Positions 1 through 8,999 of a stretch of DNA of 24,562 nucleotides are shown piece after piece. Both the position numbers and the translations under genes were made by a program. Location of the stretch: assembly GCA_003427395.1 (NCBI GenBank), contig BFEA01000830.1, positions 243,377 through 267,938 on the forward strand, read 5' to 3'. Position 1 is the stretch's first letter. The number at the start of each line of letters is the position of its first letter. The notes beneath the pieces are model-generated. The model saw only the letters and a list, made by a program, of their open reading frames with translations. It ran no database searches and had not been told where the DNA came from. This stretch comes from Chara braunii. Taxonomy: Eukaryota > Streptophyta > Charophyceae > Charales > Characeae.

Positions 1-92
1 TTTTTTTTAAACGGGCCCAGTGCCCAAGGCTGATATTACCAATAATAAGATTGAGGCCGGGGTCCTCACAGTCTGCCCGGAATGAACATACG
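1..92 (-). mobile_element. Retroposon 3' end, family H copy 1
   Basis: A T-run (an A-tail read on the minus strand) is followed by about 85 bases that recur almost unchanged at 8715-8800. The shared block runs from the GGGCCCAGTGCCC motif to the GGTCCTCACAGTC motif. A shared sequence with the same homopolymer at the same end is what an A-tailed retroposon leaves behind. The window edge cuts this copy. No coding content is seen. Confidence 0.55.
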
Positions 93-194
93 GAAACCGC
101 TAATGATGACCATGATGATACTAATGACACTGATAATACCCTAGATAATGATGCTAATGAGAATGATGATTCGAAAATATGAAATAATTAAAGA

Positions 195-625
195 AAAATA
201 TGCTATATCAGCTATTCTGGCCTCCTAATCCTAGAACAACTCCCAGCCCTCCCTATACCAGGACACTGTACCTCAAAGACAAAACCAACCTAACTAATTG
301 TCAACCATAGCTGATCTCTTCTCACTTCATTGCAGCCCCCCCTGGTTCACCACTAGACTGCCTTCCACCCTCAGCAAACCCCAGATCTCTCTACAAGGCC
401 TCACACTCCTGCTATTAACAGGTTACAGGGCAACGCCCCAGCTCCAGCCAGCGTCGTTCTGGCATCGGCAAATCAAGGGCACAGAACAGAGCAACTCAGT
501 TGAAATCAGTCCAGGTTCAACCATCTCTGAAGTCCTATATCCCGAATGTGGAAGAATGCTCGATGCTGCCAAAACTTCAGAACACCAAAAAGCTTAATAT
601 AACAATAATCAGATGATGAAACTAA
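195..625 (+). repeat. Family E repeat, copy 1
   Basis: This is the first of two tandem ~500-bp copies; the second is at 655-1165, and a third, more diverged copy is at 9000-9400. Each starts near the motif AGCTATTCTGG. Each contains a pyrimidine-rich stretch, a block with CTTCCACCCTCAGC, and the core CAGGTTACAGGGCAACGCCC leading to CCAGCGTCG. Each ends near AAAAAGCTTAATATAACAA. The 99-codon frame here has no ATG start and no recognisable domain, and it is not conserved as protein between copies. I treat it as non-coding. Confidence 0.75.
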
Positions 626-654
626 TGGTGTGATGATGATGATGATGATGATGA

Positions 655-1165
655 TGATGCTATATCAGCTATTCTGGGCTCCTAATCCCAGTACAACTCC
701 TANGATGATGAAACTAATGGTGTGATGATGATGATGATGATGATGATGATGCTATATCAGCTATTCTGGGCTCCTAATCCCAGTACAACTCCTAGCCCTC
801 CCTGTACCAGGACACTAAACTACAGAGACAGAAACAACCTGACCAACATCAACCATAGCTGATCTCTTCTCGCCTCCTTTCAACCCCCCCGGTTCACCAC
901 TGGAATGCCTTCCACCCTCAGCAAACCCCAGATCTATCTACAAGGCCTCACACTCTTGCTATTTACAGGTTACAGGGCAACGCCCCAGCTCCGGCCAGCG
1001 TCGTTCTGACATCGGCAAACCAAGGGCACATAACAGATCAACTCAAAAGATATCAGTCCAGGTTCAACCATCTCTGAAGACCTATATCCCGGATGTGGAA
1101 GAATACGAGATGCAGCCAGAATTTCAGAATACCAAAAAGCTTAATATAACAATAATCAGATGATG
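655..1165 (+). repeat. Family E repeat, copy 2 (tandem)
   Basis: A direct repeat of copy 1 with scattered substitutions, for example CATCGGCAAATC versus CATCGGCAAACC. The start lies in the 91-bp block duplicated around the single N at 703. The copies differ over their length, so the tandem arrangement as a whole is not an assembly artefact, although the 91-bp block probably is. Confidence 0.75.
703..703. other. Single-base N between identical 91-bp blocks
   Basis: Bases 612-702 and 704-794 are identical, including the number of GAT repeats, and only the N separates them. This looks like two overlapping contig ends that were joined without being merged. Confidence 0.85.
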
Positions 1166-1400
1166 ATAACCGAGAATTTCAGCACACCTCCATTCTCTCC
1201 ATTACCCTATCTATCCCTTTACTCTAATTTGCCCCCGCTGGGATTTGATGCCCAGCCCCAGAAAAGAGTATTCCTCACAATCTGCCCATACCCCCTCCAG
1301 GATTCCACCTCCCTCCTAATGAACCCCCTGCGGGGCAGGGCTCTCCCCTACCCCCTCACCAAATTGTCATTCCACTTGGATTTTGTTTGAGGCGAAGGAT
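1166..1400 (+). repeat. Family E2 pyrimidine-rich module, copy 1
   Basis: A C/T-rich block containing CCCCGCTGGGATTTGATG, CTCACAATCTGCCCATACC and GGCAGGGCTCTCCCC. Related wording recurs at 9640-9860 (CCTCCGCTGAGGTTTGATG, then CAGTCTGTTCATACCCCC) and, more diverged, at 4560-4750. All three copies lie beside family E cores, so E and E2 may be parts of one longer element. No protein signature was seen. Confidence 0.6.
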
Positions 1401-1621
1401 AGCGCCCTGAAGATAATGATAACGGGAATGATGATGATGATACGAAAAGCGACACGAAGCCTTGAAGAGCAAACTTTACTAATAACAAAAAGATATCGAT
1501 AAAGATGATGATGATCATGATCATGATGATAAAGATGATGATGATGATGATGATGAAGATTAACCAATGATGATACTCATGATGATGATTATGATGATAT
1601 CAATAATGCTGCTGCTGTTAC

Positions 1622-1667
<46 letters not shown>

Positions 1668-2180
1668 TATGATGATGACGCACCAATCAAGATGCTCATA
1701 TTGATGATGATGATAATGATGATATGTCAGTTATGCTGACGATGATGATGATGATGATTATGAAGATAATGATGATGATGATGATGATGATTATGATGAT
1801 GATGATGAAGCTGATGATGAAGATGATGATGACTCACCAATAAAGATGCACATAATGATGATGGTGATGTCAGAAATGCTACTACTACTGCTGATAATGC
1901 TGATGCTGATGCTGCTGCTCCTCTCAGTCCTTCTGTTGCCCAGCACTCCCACTCCCACGTTCTTTCCACCTCGATGCTGAAAATGAAGATGATGGTGATG
2001 ATGATGATGGTGATGATGATGTTGTTGATGATGACGATGATGATGACTAATCTCGTTACTGATGAAGATGATCATGGTGAAAATGATAATGATGACAATA
2101 CTGTTGCTGCTGAAGCTGATGATACGATGACGATATGCTCCTGTAGATGCAATGTAGATGAAGCAGAAAGAATGACGATC
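1400..2180. repeat. GAT/ATC trinucleotide-rich tract
   Basis: About 780 bases dominated by interrupted GAT (GATGATGAT) runs, with the longest uninterrupted block near 1622-1676. All frames across it give His-, Met- or Asp-rich low-complexity peptides, which are artefacts. Shorter tracts of the same type occur at 627-658, 720-752, 8838-8980 and 14325-14360. Confidence 0.9.
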
Positions 2181-2555
2181 ATTCGAGTAGAAGCCTCCCT
2201 CTTGTAATGAGCACTTGACGAAACTTGGATTCTCTCCTCGAAGCCCTCCCACTCACTATCCCCTGACAATCCTCCTCCCACTCCACGGGACACACTGTAC
2301 TCTTCTTCTTCTCGCGTCGAGCCGACTTCCTCCACCAAAAGTCGCAAGATGAAGAGCACTAGTGATTACTCCTAGAGTAATGCCCAAATAAGCAATACCC
2401 TCCTTCATCCGGCATGCTATCCTGTAGCATCACTCGTTTGAAGCGCAAGGTAGAGAGATGGCAGTAGACCTGCTTTCAAAAGTCAGGAAACAGCATGTGT
2501 TGAGGTTGAAGCCTTAGATGCCATTCCATCCCCCCGTAGTCCTCATCGCCCGACA
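2181..2555. other. No recognised feature
   Basis: Mixed-composition DNA between the GAT tract and a GC-rich patch. Open frames are short and resemble nothing I know. Confidence 0.5.
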
Positions 2556-2840
2556 CGCTCGAATTTCATGGCGCGCCCTAGAACTTCGATATCTCATGAT
2601 CCGCTGGACCGTTTGGTCTGAAATCTGGACCACCTCAGCTCCTCAGCGTAGACCACTGGTGGTCCAAATTTCAGCTCAGGGCGCGCGCCCAATCGTGCGC
2701 AATCGTCAAGCGCGCGCGCTATTTTCCTTGTTGCGTGCACTTATCCGGCGCGCGCGGCTCCTCTCCGTGGCGGTGACCTCGATTGAAGATTGATGCTGTC
2801 GGGGCGCAGCGCTCCCGGTAGCGCTGCGCTCCAGGGGCCA
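2556..2840. repeat. GC-rich palindrome-dense patch
   Basis: An island of GCGC-rich sequence in AT-richer surroundings. It holds a perfect hairpin, GCGCAGCGCT at 2804-2813 against its complement at 2820-2829. It also holds a broader imperfect inverted repeat: TCTGAAATCTGGACCACC near 2617 against GGTGGTCCAAATTTCAGC near 2659. A 91-codon frame runs through it but has no known domain. It may be a regulatory CpG-rich patch or the end of an unidentified element. Confidence 0.45.
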
Positions 2841-2929
2841 GACCTCCTCCCTTCATAATGATGAACAACTGGAGATAATTACTAAATAATAATCAGGATG
2901 TTCATCAACTTAGAGCTCAACTTCTTTAC

Positions 2930-3160
2930 TCTCCCCTTTTTTTTTTTCTTTTTTTTTTTAAGGCCTGTGCAAAACGTCTGTCCCAGTGGTGGTAAGAGAA
3001 CCACCGGGATTGAGGCTTTGTCTGGTGGGCCGCTCCATCTATTGGTGGGGAGCCTCACCTGCTGGAAACCGGGTCCAGCGTCCCTTAGATACATCTTTCT
3101 CTTTTCCACCATTGAGTCTGACACCACAGTGCTGGAAACCGGGTCCAGCGTCCCATGTCC
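2930..3160 (-). mobile_element. SINE-like retroposon, family G, copy 1
   Basis: Read on the minus strand, this copy aligns with 6930-7072 on the plus strand. Both share GGACGCTGGACC, GTTTCCAGCAGGTG and CTCCCCACCAATAGATGGAG, then a less conserved stretch, and both end in an A-rich tail (T-rich here at 2936-2960). A shared 3' end with a tail is the mark of a retroposon. The block GGAAACCGGGTCCAGCGTCC occurs twice here, near 3064 and 3135, so this copy carries an internal duplication. Confidence 0.65.
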
Positions 3161-3289
3161 AAATTATAACATCCCTTCCTGCCCTGAGGTGTGGTCGGGT
3201 GTGGGGGGGGGGGCATCGGGGGGCACCGGTGGAGACTCCCTCCGAAACCCAGCGCTACCCACCATCTACTGTCCTCGTGGTGCCGGTAA

Positions 3290-3352
3290 AACGAGGAGAT
3301 AAAATGGAGGTAAAATGAGGAGTAAAATGAGAAGTAAATGAGAAGTAAAAAA
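3290..3352 (+). repeat. Short tandem repeat, ~13-bp unit
   Basis: About five imperfect units of the type GAGGAGTAAAAT. No coding role is seen. Confidence 0.7.
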
Positions 3353-3439
3353 ACCGGAAAGGACTAAGAGAATCTTGCAGGAGTATGAATATGAATAGTC
3401 TGGTGAGGCTGAAGCTGAAATAAGATTGAAAAGGAAGAC

Positions 3440-4138
3440 TGAACAAACTGATCAAGCTCATGACTCAGGTGGCACTTCCTCCAAGGACAAGGGGCGGGGG
3501 GGGGAAGGGGTTTGCAAAATCCTGGGCGGGCGTAACGGGTCTCCCTGATCTACCTTAGTCCAATCGTGAAAAACCAACCGATAATCTCTTGCAATGTCTA
3601 CCGGGTGTTCCTCTTGCAGCTCTCTCTCCAATTGCTGATCCCTGGCCCACCTTACCTCCGCCACCCATCTCCCCCTTTCCCCTCCCAACCAGTCCTTGCC
3701 AAAGTGGGAGATGATTCGGTGAGCATCTCCCCGGGTGTGCGTTTGGTCGAGTTTGTCTTTTGTCGCCCTCCACTAGGCCGTGAGCTCGTGCTGTACTAGT
3801 AGCCGTAGGTGTTCCGTGACCTTTCCATCCTCCACCCTTGCTCCTCCACCTCTAGGGTGCATCTCCTCCACCATATGACCCATAGGACAGCGCGTCTTCC
3901 TAGGTGAAACATATTTTCCTCAAATGTGTTCCCTTGGCTTTAGGGGTTGTACCCCAGAAGTATGGCCCGCCAGTCCCAAGGCCACAACGCTGCCGGGACA
4001 TTGTGCCGCCAAATCCTATCCCAGCTTCTCCACAGTAATACCGCCTCCGGGCACTGGAGGAAGATGTGTTCTATTGTCTCAGCGCGCTTCCGCCCGGGGT
4101 AGCACTGGAGACATTTGTGGCACCACGGTAATGCTCGA
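3440..4138 (-). pseudogene. LINE ORF2 C-terminal remnant with zinc-binding domain
   Basis: On the minus strand, 3940-4137 encodes a reverse-transcriptase zinc-binding (zf-RVT) pattern: a CxxC pair, then ETIEHIFLQCPEA and LWRSW. This domain follows the RT in plant-type LINE ORF2 proteins. A stop codon lies at 3940-3942. The same frame continues through RRAVLWVIWWRRC to another stop near 3810. After a frameshift the C-terminal tail follows near 3470-3700, with WLGGERGRW, ARDYRLVFHDW and DPLRPP. The copy at 8061-8690 has matching landmarks in the same order (RRAILWVIWRRRC, WLGGEQGG, NRNYKLHFKDW, PLRP). The RT and endonuclease are absent, so this is a 5'-truncated dead copy. Its 5' edge meets a family E core near 4138. 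Confidence 0.8.
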
Positions 4139-4240
4139 TTGCTTTCCTCCCTCAGCAATCCTCAGTCTCCTACAGTCTCAAGCTCCTAAGAACAGGTTAC
4201 AGAGCGATGCTCCAGCACCGGTCAGTGTCGATCGGAAGTT
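4139..4240 (+). repeat. Family E core unit
   Basis: A single ~100-bp core: GATTGCTTTCCTCCCTCAGC, a middle segment, then AACAGGTTACAGAGCGATGC and GGTCAGTGTCG. It corresponds to the core at 355-455 and abuts the LINE remnant. Confidence 0.65.
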
Positions 4241-4890
4241 CACCCAACGTTGGCAATTACACTAACACTGATCAGTTTGAAAAAAACCTAATTCAATAAT
4301 AACACCTAGGAAATGGGGATCTGATTATGAAAGAACCCTAAGCAGATAACCGTCATGGTGATGGAGATGACCAATGTTGAAGATAAATGATGATGATTAG
4401 TGTTGCTTTATCTTCCTCTTTCCTCCTCCTTTCTTCCCCCTCCTTTCTCCACTCTTCCCTTCTACTGCCGCCACTGATTAGAATCACCTGATAACAGGAA
4501 GTACCAGACCCAACAAGAAAGAAACCCCCCACTGCCATTCATCCCTCGAGGCAACCAGTTCCCCCTAGAGGATACGTCAAACCAGAGCCTGCCCAATCTG
4601 CCACCACCGGGAGATGATGTGACCCTGTCGTCCCTCCCGGCCCCACACTAGTGCAGTCCCCCTCATCTGCCCTTACCCCCTACAAGGCGAGCACCTCCCT
4701 CCTTGTGCTGCCTCTGTGGAGAAGAGCTCTCCCCACTTAACCTCCAACCTTTTGAAACCATAGCTTACCTTGGACGAGCACTATTAAAGGAGTTCAGAAA
4801 AATTTAGGAAAAACATGGATAACTGCTGACCTATTGCTAGGCTACTCAAGCAGCAGTTACTAAGTCAAAGAGGAAAGCCACACAAGTCCT
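4241..4890. repeat. CT-rich tract and diverged family E2 module
   Basis: A C/T tract lies at about 4405-4465. From about 4540 to 4750 a cytosine-rich block (CATCTGCCCTTACCCCCTAC, AGAAGAGCTCTCCCC) resembles the E2 modules at 1166-1400 and 9640-9860. The rest is unassigned and no gene was seen. Confidence 0.45.
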
Positions 4891-4894
4891 TCGA

Positions 4895-5775
4895 ATGCTC
4901 AGAGCCCCTGGAATCCCTAACAAAACACTCGAAATTTCTCTAACACTGTCTTATTCCCTGCCGAACTCTCCCAGGCCTCATGCCCCCACCCTGCTAGGTT
5001 ACAGGGCAACTCGACTCACCCCAGCTCCGGCCAGCGTCGTCCCGACAAGAACCCTTGGCTTTCCCTTGGAATGCCCGGCCCAAGGCATCCCCAGATCTCT
5101 CTACCAGGCCTCACGCTCCTGCTATCAACAGGTTACAGGGCAACCCCCTCTGGGCAACCCCCCAGCCCGGGCCAGCATCGTTCTGGCATCGAAAAACCGC
5201 AGGTCCATGAATATAACAGCATCCAAGAAGCCTAAGATGAGTTTGCAAGAAGTACCCCGAATCCTAAGGCATTCTCAAGACCGCCAAGAGCATTTTTTTT
5301 TTTTTTCATTTAACAATCTGAGAATTAAAACAATTCAGGAAATTTTAGGAAAAACCACGGACAACTACCACGAAAAACCATCTGCCTATGGTCCACCCTG
5401 AAATCAGAAAAGCCGAGGGTCAAAACTGAACCCGCCTGCTATCCAAACCTCCCCGCCTCAACAGACAAGACGCCGGTCCAGGCTTTCAGTCCTCGTACCA
5501 GAACTCACTTGATCTCATACCCCCTCTGCTACTAGGGTAACAGGGCACCACAACCTTCCGCAGTGTCGACCAACCTAGTTCTGATGGACAGGAAATGCCT
5601 TCCTCCCTCGACATCTCCCTTAGGCGCAAGCCCCTGACCCAGGTTACAGGGTAATACCCCGGCGCCGGCTATGTCGGACTGGTTATGCCTTCCACCCTCG
5701 GCGTAACTCCACAGGCCTCAAGCTCCTCCCAGGTCACAAAGCATAAACTCCAGCACTGGCCTGTGTCGTCCCAGT
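4895..5775 (+). repeat. Degenerate array of family E core units
   Basis: At least four diverged cores follow one another, each with the pattern CTTCC(A/T)CCCTC, GGCCTCA(A/C)GCTCC, CAGGTTACAGGG and ending in a GTCG. The GGTTACAGGG-type boxes lie near 5000, 5130, 5535 (GGTAACAGGG), 5642 and 5730 (GGTCACAAAG). Spacing is uneven at about 90-130 bp, apart from one wider interval. A 168-codon frame crosses part of the array but follows no conserved protein. This is the densest cluster of the family in the window. Confidence 0.7.
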
Positions 5776-6479
5776 GTTGTCCTTCTAACCTACTTACCTT
5801 AGCAAACAACCCCTACCCTATCAAAAGCCCCCTTACCCTGGAAACGCCCTGCGCTCCAAGGAAAAAAAGAGCCGGCGCGGCCTCCGTTTTGCTGGCGCTG
5901 CCAGCCATTTTGCTTCGGAGACTGAGCCTCAAAAGTAGCCGCGCGTGGATGATAAGGGCCCGCGGCAGATGTATGGGCGCCAAGTACTGGTGGTTTAAGA
6001 CTCGGAGAGGATTTTGCTGCAGGATGAGCCGCAGATGGGGGAGAGGATGCATTTTTGTTCCAGGCATGATCTCGTTACGAGTCAATCGCGTGTGGAAAGA
6101 CACCTATATAGGATCTGCCATTGAAGGCCACGGTGAGATGTGGGCATCAAGCCCCTTTTTTTTTTTTTTTTGCATACGAGCTCTAGTCAAAGTTAGCAAT
6201 GGCGTCATCTTTCAGGCAAGACTCTTCCTCCTTATTCTTTGTGAACAGTGCAGTGACTGCAGTCCCTTTTTTCTTCTTTTGTTCTCCTTTTTTTTTTTTT
6301 TTTTTAGGTGTCCTACCCCTTATGAGACCCCCTCTCCACCGTCCCTCCCGTCAGTCCTACCTCAGTGTCTACCACGCAGAAACCATCACCCTTCTACCAT
6401 CTTGGTGGGCTGACCTGACCGGGCAGCGGCTGTAGGCGCCACGGCTGAGCAGGAACCCCCATGCAGCCCTACCGTCTTC
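5776..6479. other. Unassigned region with T-tracts
   Basis: The stretch 5860-6140 is GC-richer and carries an open frame of 242 codons on the plus strand (5685-6413). That frame has no recognisable domain and runs into poly-T-encoded Phe stretches, so I do not call a gene. T-runs at about 6157-6171 and 6288-6305 may be A-tails of minus-strand retroposons that I cannot delimit. Confidence 0.4.
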
Positions 6480-6650
6480 CCGGAACATAATGCATATGCG
6501 TTGTAAACGAATACAAATGCATATTCCAATACAATGCATATGCATTCTATTCGAACATCCCTAATTTTAGAATACAACGCATGTGCGCTCTATTCAAAAA
6601 TTTTTGAATTCTTCAGAAACTCTATTACAACGCACATGCGTTATGTTCGG
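6480..6650. mobile_element. 171-bp palindromic fold-back (MITE-like) element
   Basis: The ends are inverted repeats of about 26 bp: the left arm at 6480-6506 pairs with the right arm at 6625-6650 with few mismatches. The interior has two more palindromes centred on GCATATGC and GCATGTGC, each flanked by ATACAA and TATTC. In all there are four spaced copies of one ~27-bp palindromic unit. There is no coding capacity. It may be a MITE or a cluster of dyad binding sites. Confidence 0.65.
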
Positions 6651-6760
6651 ATGAAGATGATAGTTGAAGCATGATCAAACGAGTCCTGTCATACATGTAC
6701 TTCAGGCGCCAGGCGTAAGTTTTCTTTCTACAGGTCCCACGTGTGTAGACCCCTCATTTC
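6651..6760. other. Spacer, no feature seen
   Basis: Short spacer between the palindromic element and the tandem array. Confidence 0.4.
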
Positions 6761-6764
6761 CCCC

Positions 6765-7560
6765 CCGTGGATGGATCTAGTTGTGCACACACCTAGATAT
6801 TGCAGGCACCGTCTAATGCCTCCCCCTAGCCAAGGTCTAACCTATGACACCCCCTGAACAACCCGGGCATACCCCTCTAACACAGCTGTTATCGGTTTTT
6901 CTGACTCAGCAGCGAGGGGATTGTAAGAGGACGCTGGACCTAGTTTCCAGCAGGTGCAGCTCCCCACCAATAGATGGAGCAACCAGGGACAGCTACTACA
7001 GGCAGCTGCTCTTATCACCCCCTCTAGTAGAGGTCGTTGGTTAAAAAAAAAAGAAAAAAGAAAAAGAAAAAAAGAGCGGAATCTAGTTGTTAGTAGGACC
7101 TAGAGGTTCTAGCCTGTCATCAGGAGGTGCACGGCAACCATCAGGGCCCCCTACCTTAATCGCTCACTAGACTCCTCTCCAGTCACTGTTTGTTAGTTGT
7201 GCTGCAACAATTGTTCTGATTAAGACCTGGAGGTTCTACCCTATTAGCAGTAGATGTACCACCACTGTCCCCCGCTCTACCTTAATCATCCACTACACCC
7301 CTCTACAGTCGCTTGTACTCGTGGTGGTGTTCTTCTGGTGGTTATAGTTTGTAAATCATCTGGAGGTACCCTAGCCTGTGTCATCATCAAATACATGGCC
7401 ACCATCCATCCCCGTACCTCGGTCATCAACTAGACCCCTCTAGTCATTGTAGTTGTGTCTCGTCATCACGCAGAGCAGCTCCAGTCTCAGTCATTGGTAG
7501 GTACATGGCCACCATTTGCTTTCATGCCTCTGTCATCAACTGGGCCTACGCTGGTCTATT
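6765..7560 (+). repeat. Diverged ~130-bp tandem (satellite-like) array
   Basis: Units starting near 7100, 7225, 7355 and 7470 share the order: a CCT(A/G)GAGGTTCTA-type start, a CACCA(C/T)-type segment, TACCTTAATC or CTCGGTCATC, then CACTAGACTCCTCTCCAGTC or similar, and a GTTGTG end. A partial unit near 6765-6840 precedes the SINE-like insertion. Divergence between units is high, so this is old. No protein is conserved across units. Confidence 0.6.
6890..7072 (+). mobile_element. SINE-like retroposon, family G, copy 2
   Basis: The partner of the minus-strand copy at 2930-3160. It ends in an A-rich tail at 7042-7072. The motif GATCTAGTTGT at 6772-6782 and a near-identical GAATCTAGTTGT at 7079 flank the element. 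That may be a target duplication, or simply two starts of the surrounding tandem unit. Confidence 0.65.
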
Positions 7561-7689
7561 AATGACAGTGCAGTCATCAACTGGGCCTACACTGGTCTAT
7601 TAATGACAGTGTAGTCTATGTTCAGAGAACCACTGGGAGTGAGAAAATGACAGTGTAGTCTATGTTCAGAGAACCACTGGGAGTGAGAA
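7532..7689 (+). repeat. Two recent overlapping tandem duplications (41 bp and 44 bp)
   Basis: Bases 7532-7572 and 7573-7613 are a 41-bp duplication with a couple of differences. Bases 7602-7645 and 7646-7689 are a perfect 44-bp duplication that starts inside the second 41-bp unit. The near-identity shows both are recent. Confidence 0.9.
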
Positions 7690-7727
7690 AGCAAAGGTAA
7701 AAAAAAAAAAAAAAAGCGAAAGCAAAG
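7684..7727 (+). repeat. Poly(A) run between 13-bp direct repeats
   Basis: GAAAGCAAAGGTA occurs just before and just after an A-run ending in GC. A tail-only insertion flanked by a target duplication would look like this. Strand slippage with local duplication is the alternative. Confidence 0.5.
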
Positions 7728-7734
7728 GTAGACA

Positions 7735-7930
7735 CACGTCGTCAAAGACACACGAGAATGTCATTAGACGCATGAGAACATCGTCAAAGACACACGAGTA
7801 ATCACAACACAGAAACTGTCGTAGTTTAGTCGCTTAAAAACTGCCACCATCAGACAATCAGCAACGCCAGGACCGCCAAACTCTCTGCGAAACCAACAGA
7901 GTCATGCAAAAAAGACGATTCCACTCGGTG
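7735..7930 (+). repeat. Short direct repeats, otherwise unassigned
   Basis: The block CGTCAAAGACACACGAG occurs twice about 44 bp apart, near 7739 and 7783. No gene was seen. Confidence 0.5.
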
Positions 7931-7954
7931 CAAGCGCACCGAAAGAGGACTGAG

Positions 7955-8062
7955 TTTAACACCTGAATCTGGTGATGTTTGTGGAGAGGTGCAGAAAATT
8001 GCAACTTGAATTGATCTGCTTTTCTGCACCTCTCCACAAGCATGTCCAAATGGCGACGTCAA
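7955..8062. mobile_element. Fold-back element, family F, copy 1
   Basis: The arm at 7978-7998 pairs with 8020-8040 at 20 of 21 positions, with weaker pairing outwards. The arm motif GAGGTGCAGAAA and the loop-side motif GATCTGCTTTTCTGCA are shared with the hairpin at 19838-20005. The shared outer motif CCTGAATCTGG supports common descent. There is no coding capacity. Confidence 0.75.
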
Positions 8063-8358
8063 CAGTCAACACGCTGATTGGATCGCTCTCTTCATTCAAA
8101 GCACACCTTTGCTCTCTGAGTGGATCTTTGTTGGGTCGCCCTCTTCTTTCGAAGCTGCTCTAAACCGCAGCAGAAGAGCAATACTTTGGGTTATTTGGAG
8201 AAGAAGATGTACACACGAATGGGAGAAAGTCAGACTTGATGGTCAGGAATTTACAGACAGTATCAAGGAACAACTTCGAACAGATGTTAGAATTCAATGG
8301 GAACATAGTGGTGTCTGGCCTTGTCAGCACCACTAGCACTGCAGGGGTGTTTAAAAAA

Positions 8359-8396
<38 letters not shown>

Positions 8397-8690
8397 AAAA
8401 AAAGAATTCAATGGGAACATACCAAATAAAAAATTCAGCATCTTTCAAGGAAGGAAGAAATTCTTGAACACATCAACAAATTTAACAGAGGCTGGCTTGG
8501 GGGGGAACAGGGAGGGAAGCTAGGGAAGGTTGACTGGGAAGGCGCTCTAGCAAATGACGAAGATGTCCTCAATAGGAACTACAAGCTCCACTTCAAAGAC
8601 TGGTGTTCAGTGGACCTCATGATACCTCTACGTCCTGCATCTGAATTTCCTGATCCCTTCCCCCCTAGTCATCAGTCAATGGTTCTATCT
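8063..8690 (+). pseudogene. LINE ORF2 C-terminal tail, interrupted
   Basis: The plus-strand frame beginning about 8075 encodes RRAILWVIWRRRC near 8182, then after the insertion at 8308-8402 the motifs WLGGEQGG, NRNYKLHFKDW and PLRP up to about 8640. These match the landmarks of the minus-strand LINE remnant at 3440-4138, so both come from related elements. The inserted segment plus one target copy is 114 bp, a multiple of three, so the frame is the same on both sides. One TAA stop lies at 8427-8429. The zinc-binding domain, RT and endonuclease are missing. I infer a dead 5'-truncated copy that later received its own insertion. Confidence 0.75.
8289..8421 (+). mobile_element. 95-bp poly(A)-tailed insertion with 19-bp target-site duplication
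   Basis: AGAATTCAATGGGAACATA occurs at 8289-8307 and exactly again at 8403-8421. The inserted DNA at 8308-8402 is about 45 bases of unique sequence followed by about 50 bases of nearly pure A. An exact 19-bp duplication plus an A-tail is the signature of LINE-driven target-primed reverse transcription. The insert is probably a severely 5'-truncated retroposon of unknown parent. Confidence 0.9.
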
Positions 8691-8699
8691 CCTGTTTTT

Positions 8700-8800
8700 T
8701 TCTGCTTTTTTTTCTTTTTGAACCGGGCCCAGTGCCCAAGGCTGATATTACCAATAAGAAGATTGAGGCCGGGGTCCTCACAGTCTACCTGGAGTGACCG
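8700..8800 (-). mobile_element. Retroposon 3' end, family H copy 2
   Basis: A T-rich run at 8695-8719 is followed by the same ~85 bases as at 5-92, with few differences. The element body would lie to the right but merges with GAT-rich DNA in both copies, so its 5' end is not defined. Confidence 0.6.
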
Positions 8801-8837
8801 AACCGAAGATCCCGAGAACCTGGCTCAGTGTCCCTCA

Positions 8838-8985
8838 TATGATGATGATTGTAATGCCAATGATGATGATGATGATGAACTTCTGCTGATTCTATGAAAA
8901 CTGTGAGATAATGATACTAATGATGATGATGATGCTAAAGATGATGGAGATTAGTAAATCAGCTGATGATGACAAAGATGATGAC
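8838..8985. repeat. GAT-rich tract
   Basis: Interrupted GAT repeats, as at 1400-2180. Confidence 0.8.
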
Positions 8986-8999
8986 TACATCCGCAACTC

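Noticed and set aside
1367-2359. Open frames rich in His, Met, Asp or Ser on both strands
   Set aside because: They are translations of the GAT/ATC microsatellite in different frames and have no conserved sequence.
5685-6413. 242-codon plus-strand frame
   Set aside because: No domain seen; it starts in family E repeat, crosses poly-T encoded Phe runs and shows no coding signature.
7739-7799. CRISPR-like array from repeated CGTCAAAGACACACGAG
   Set aside because: Only two repeats, no leader or cas genes, and the surroundings are eukaryotic.
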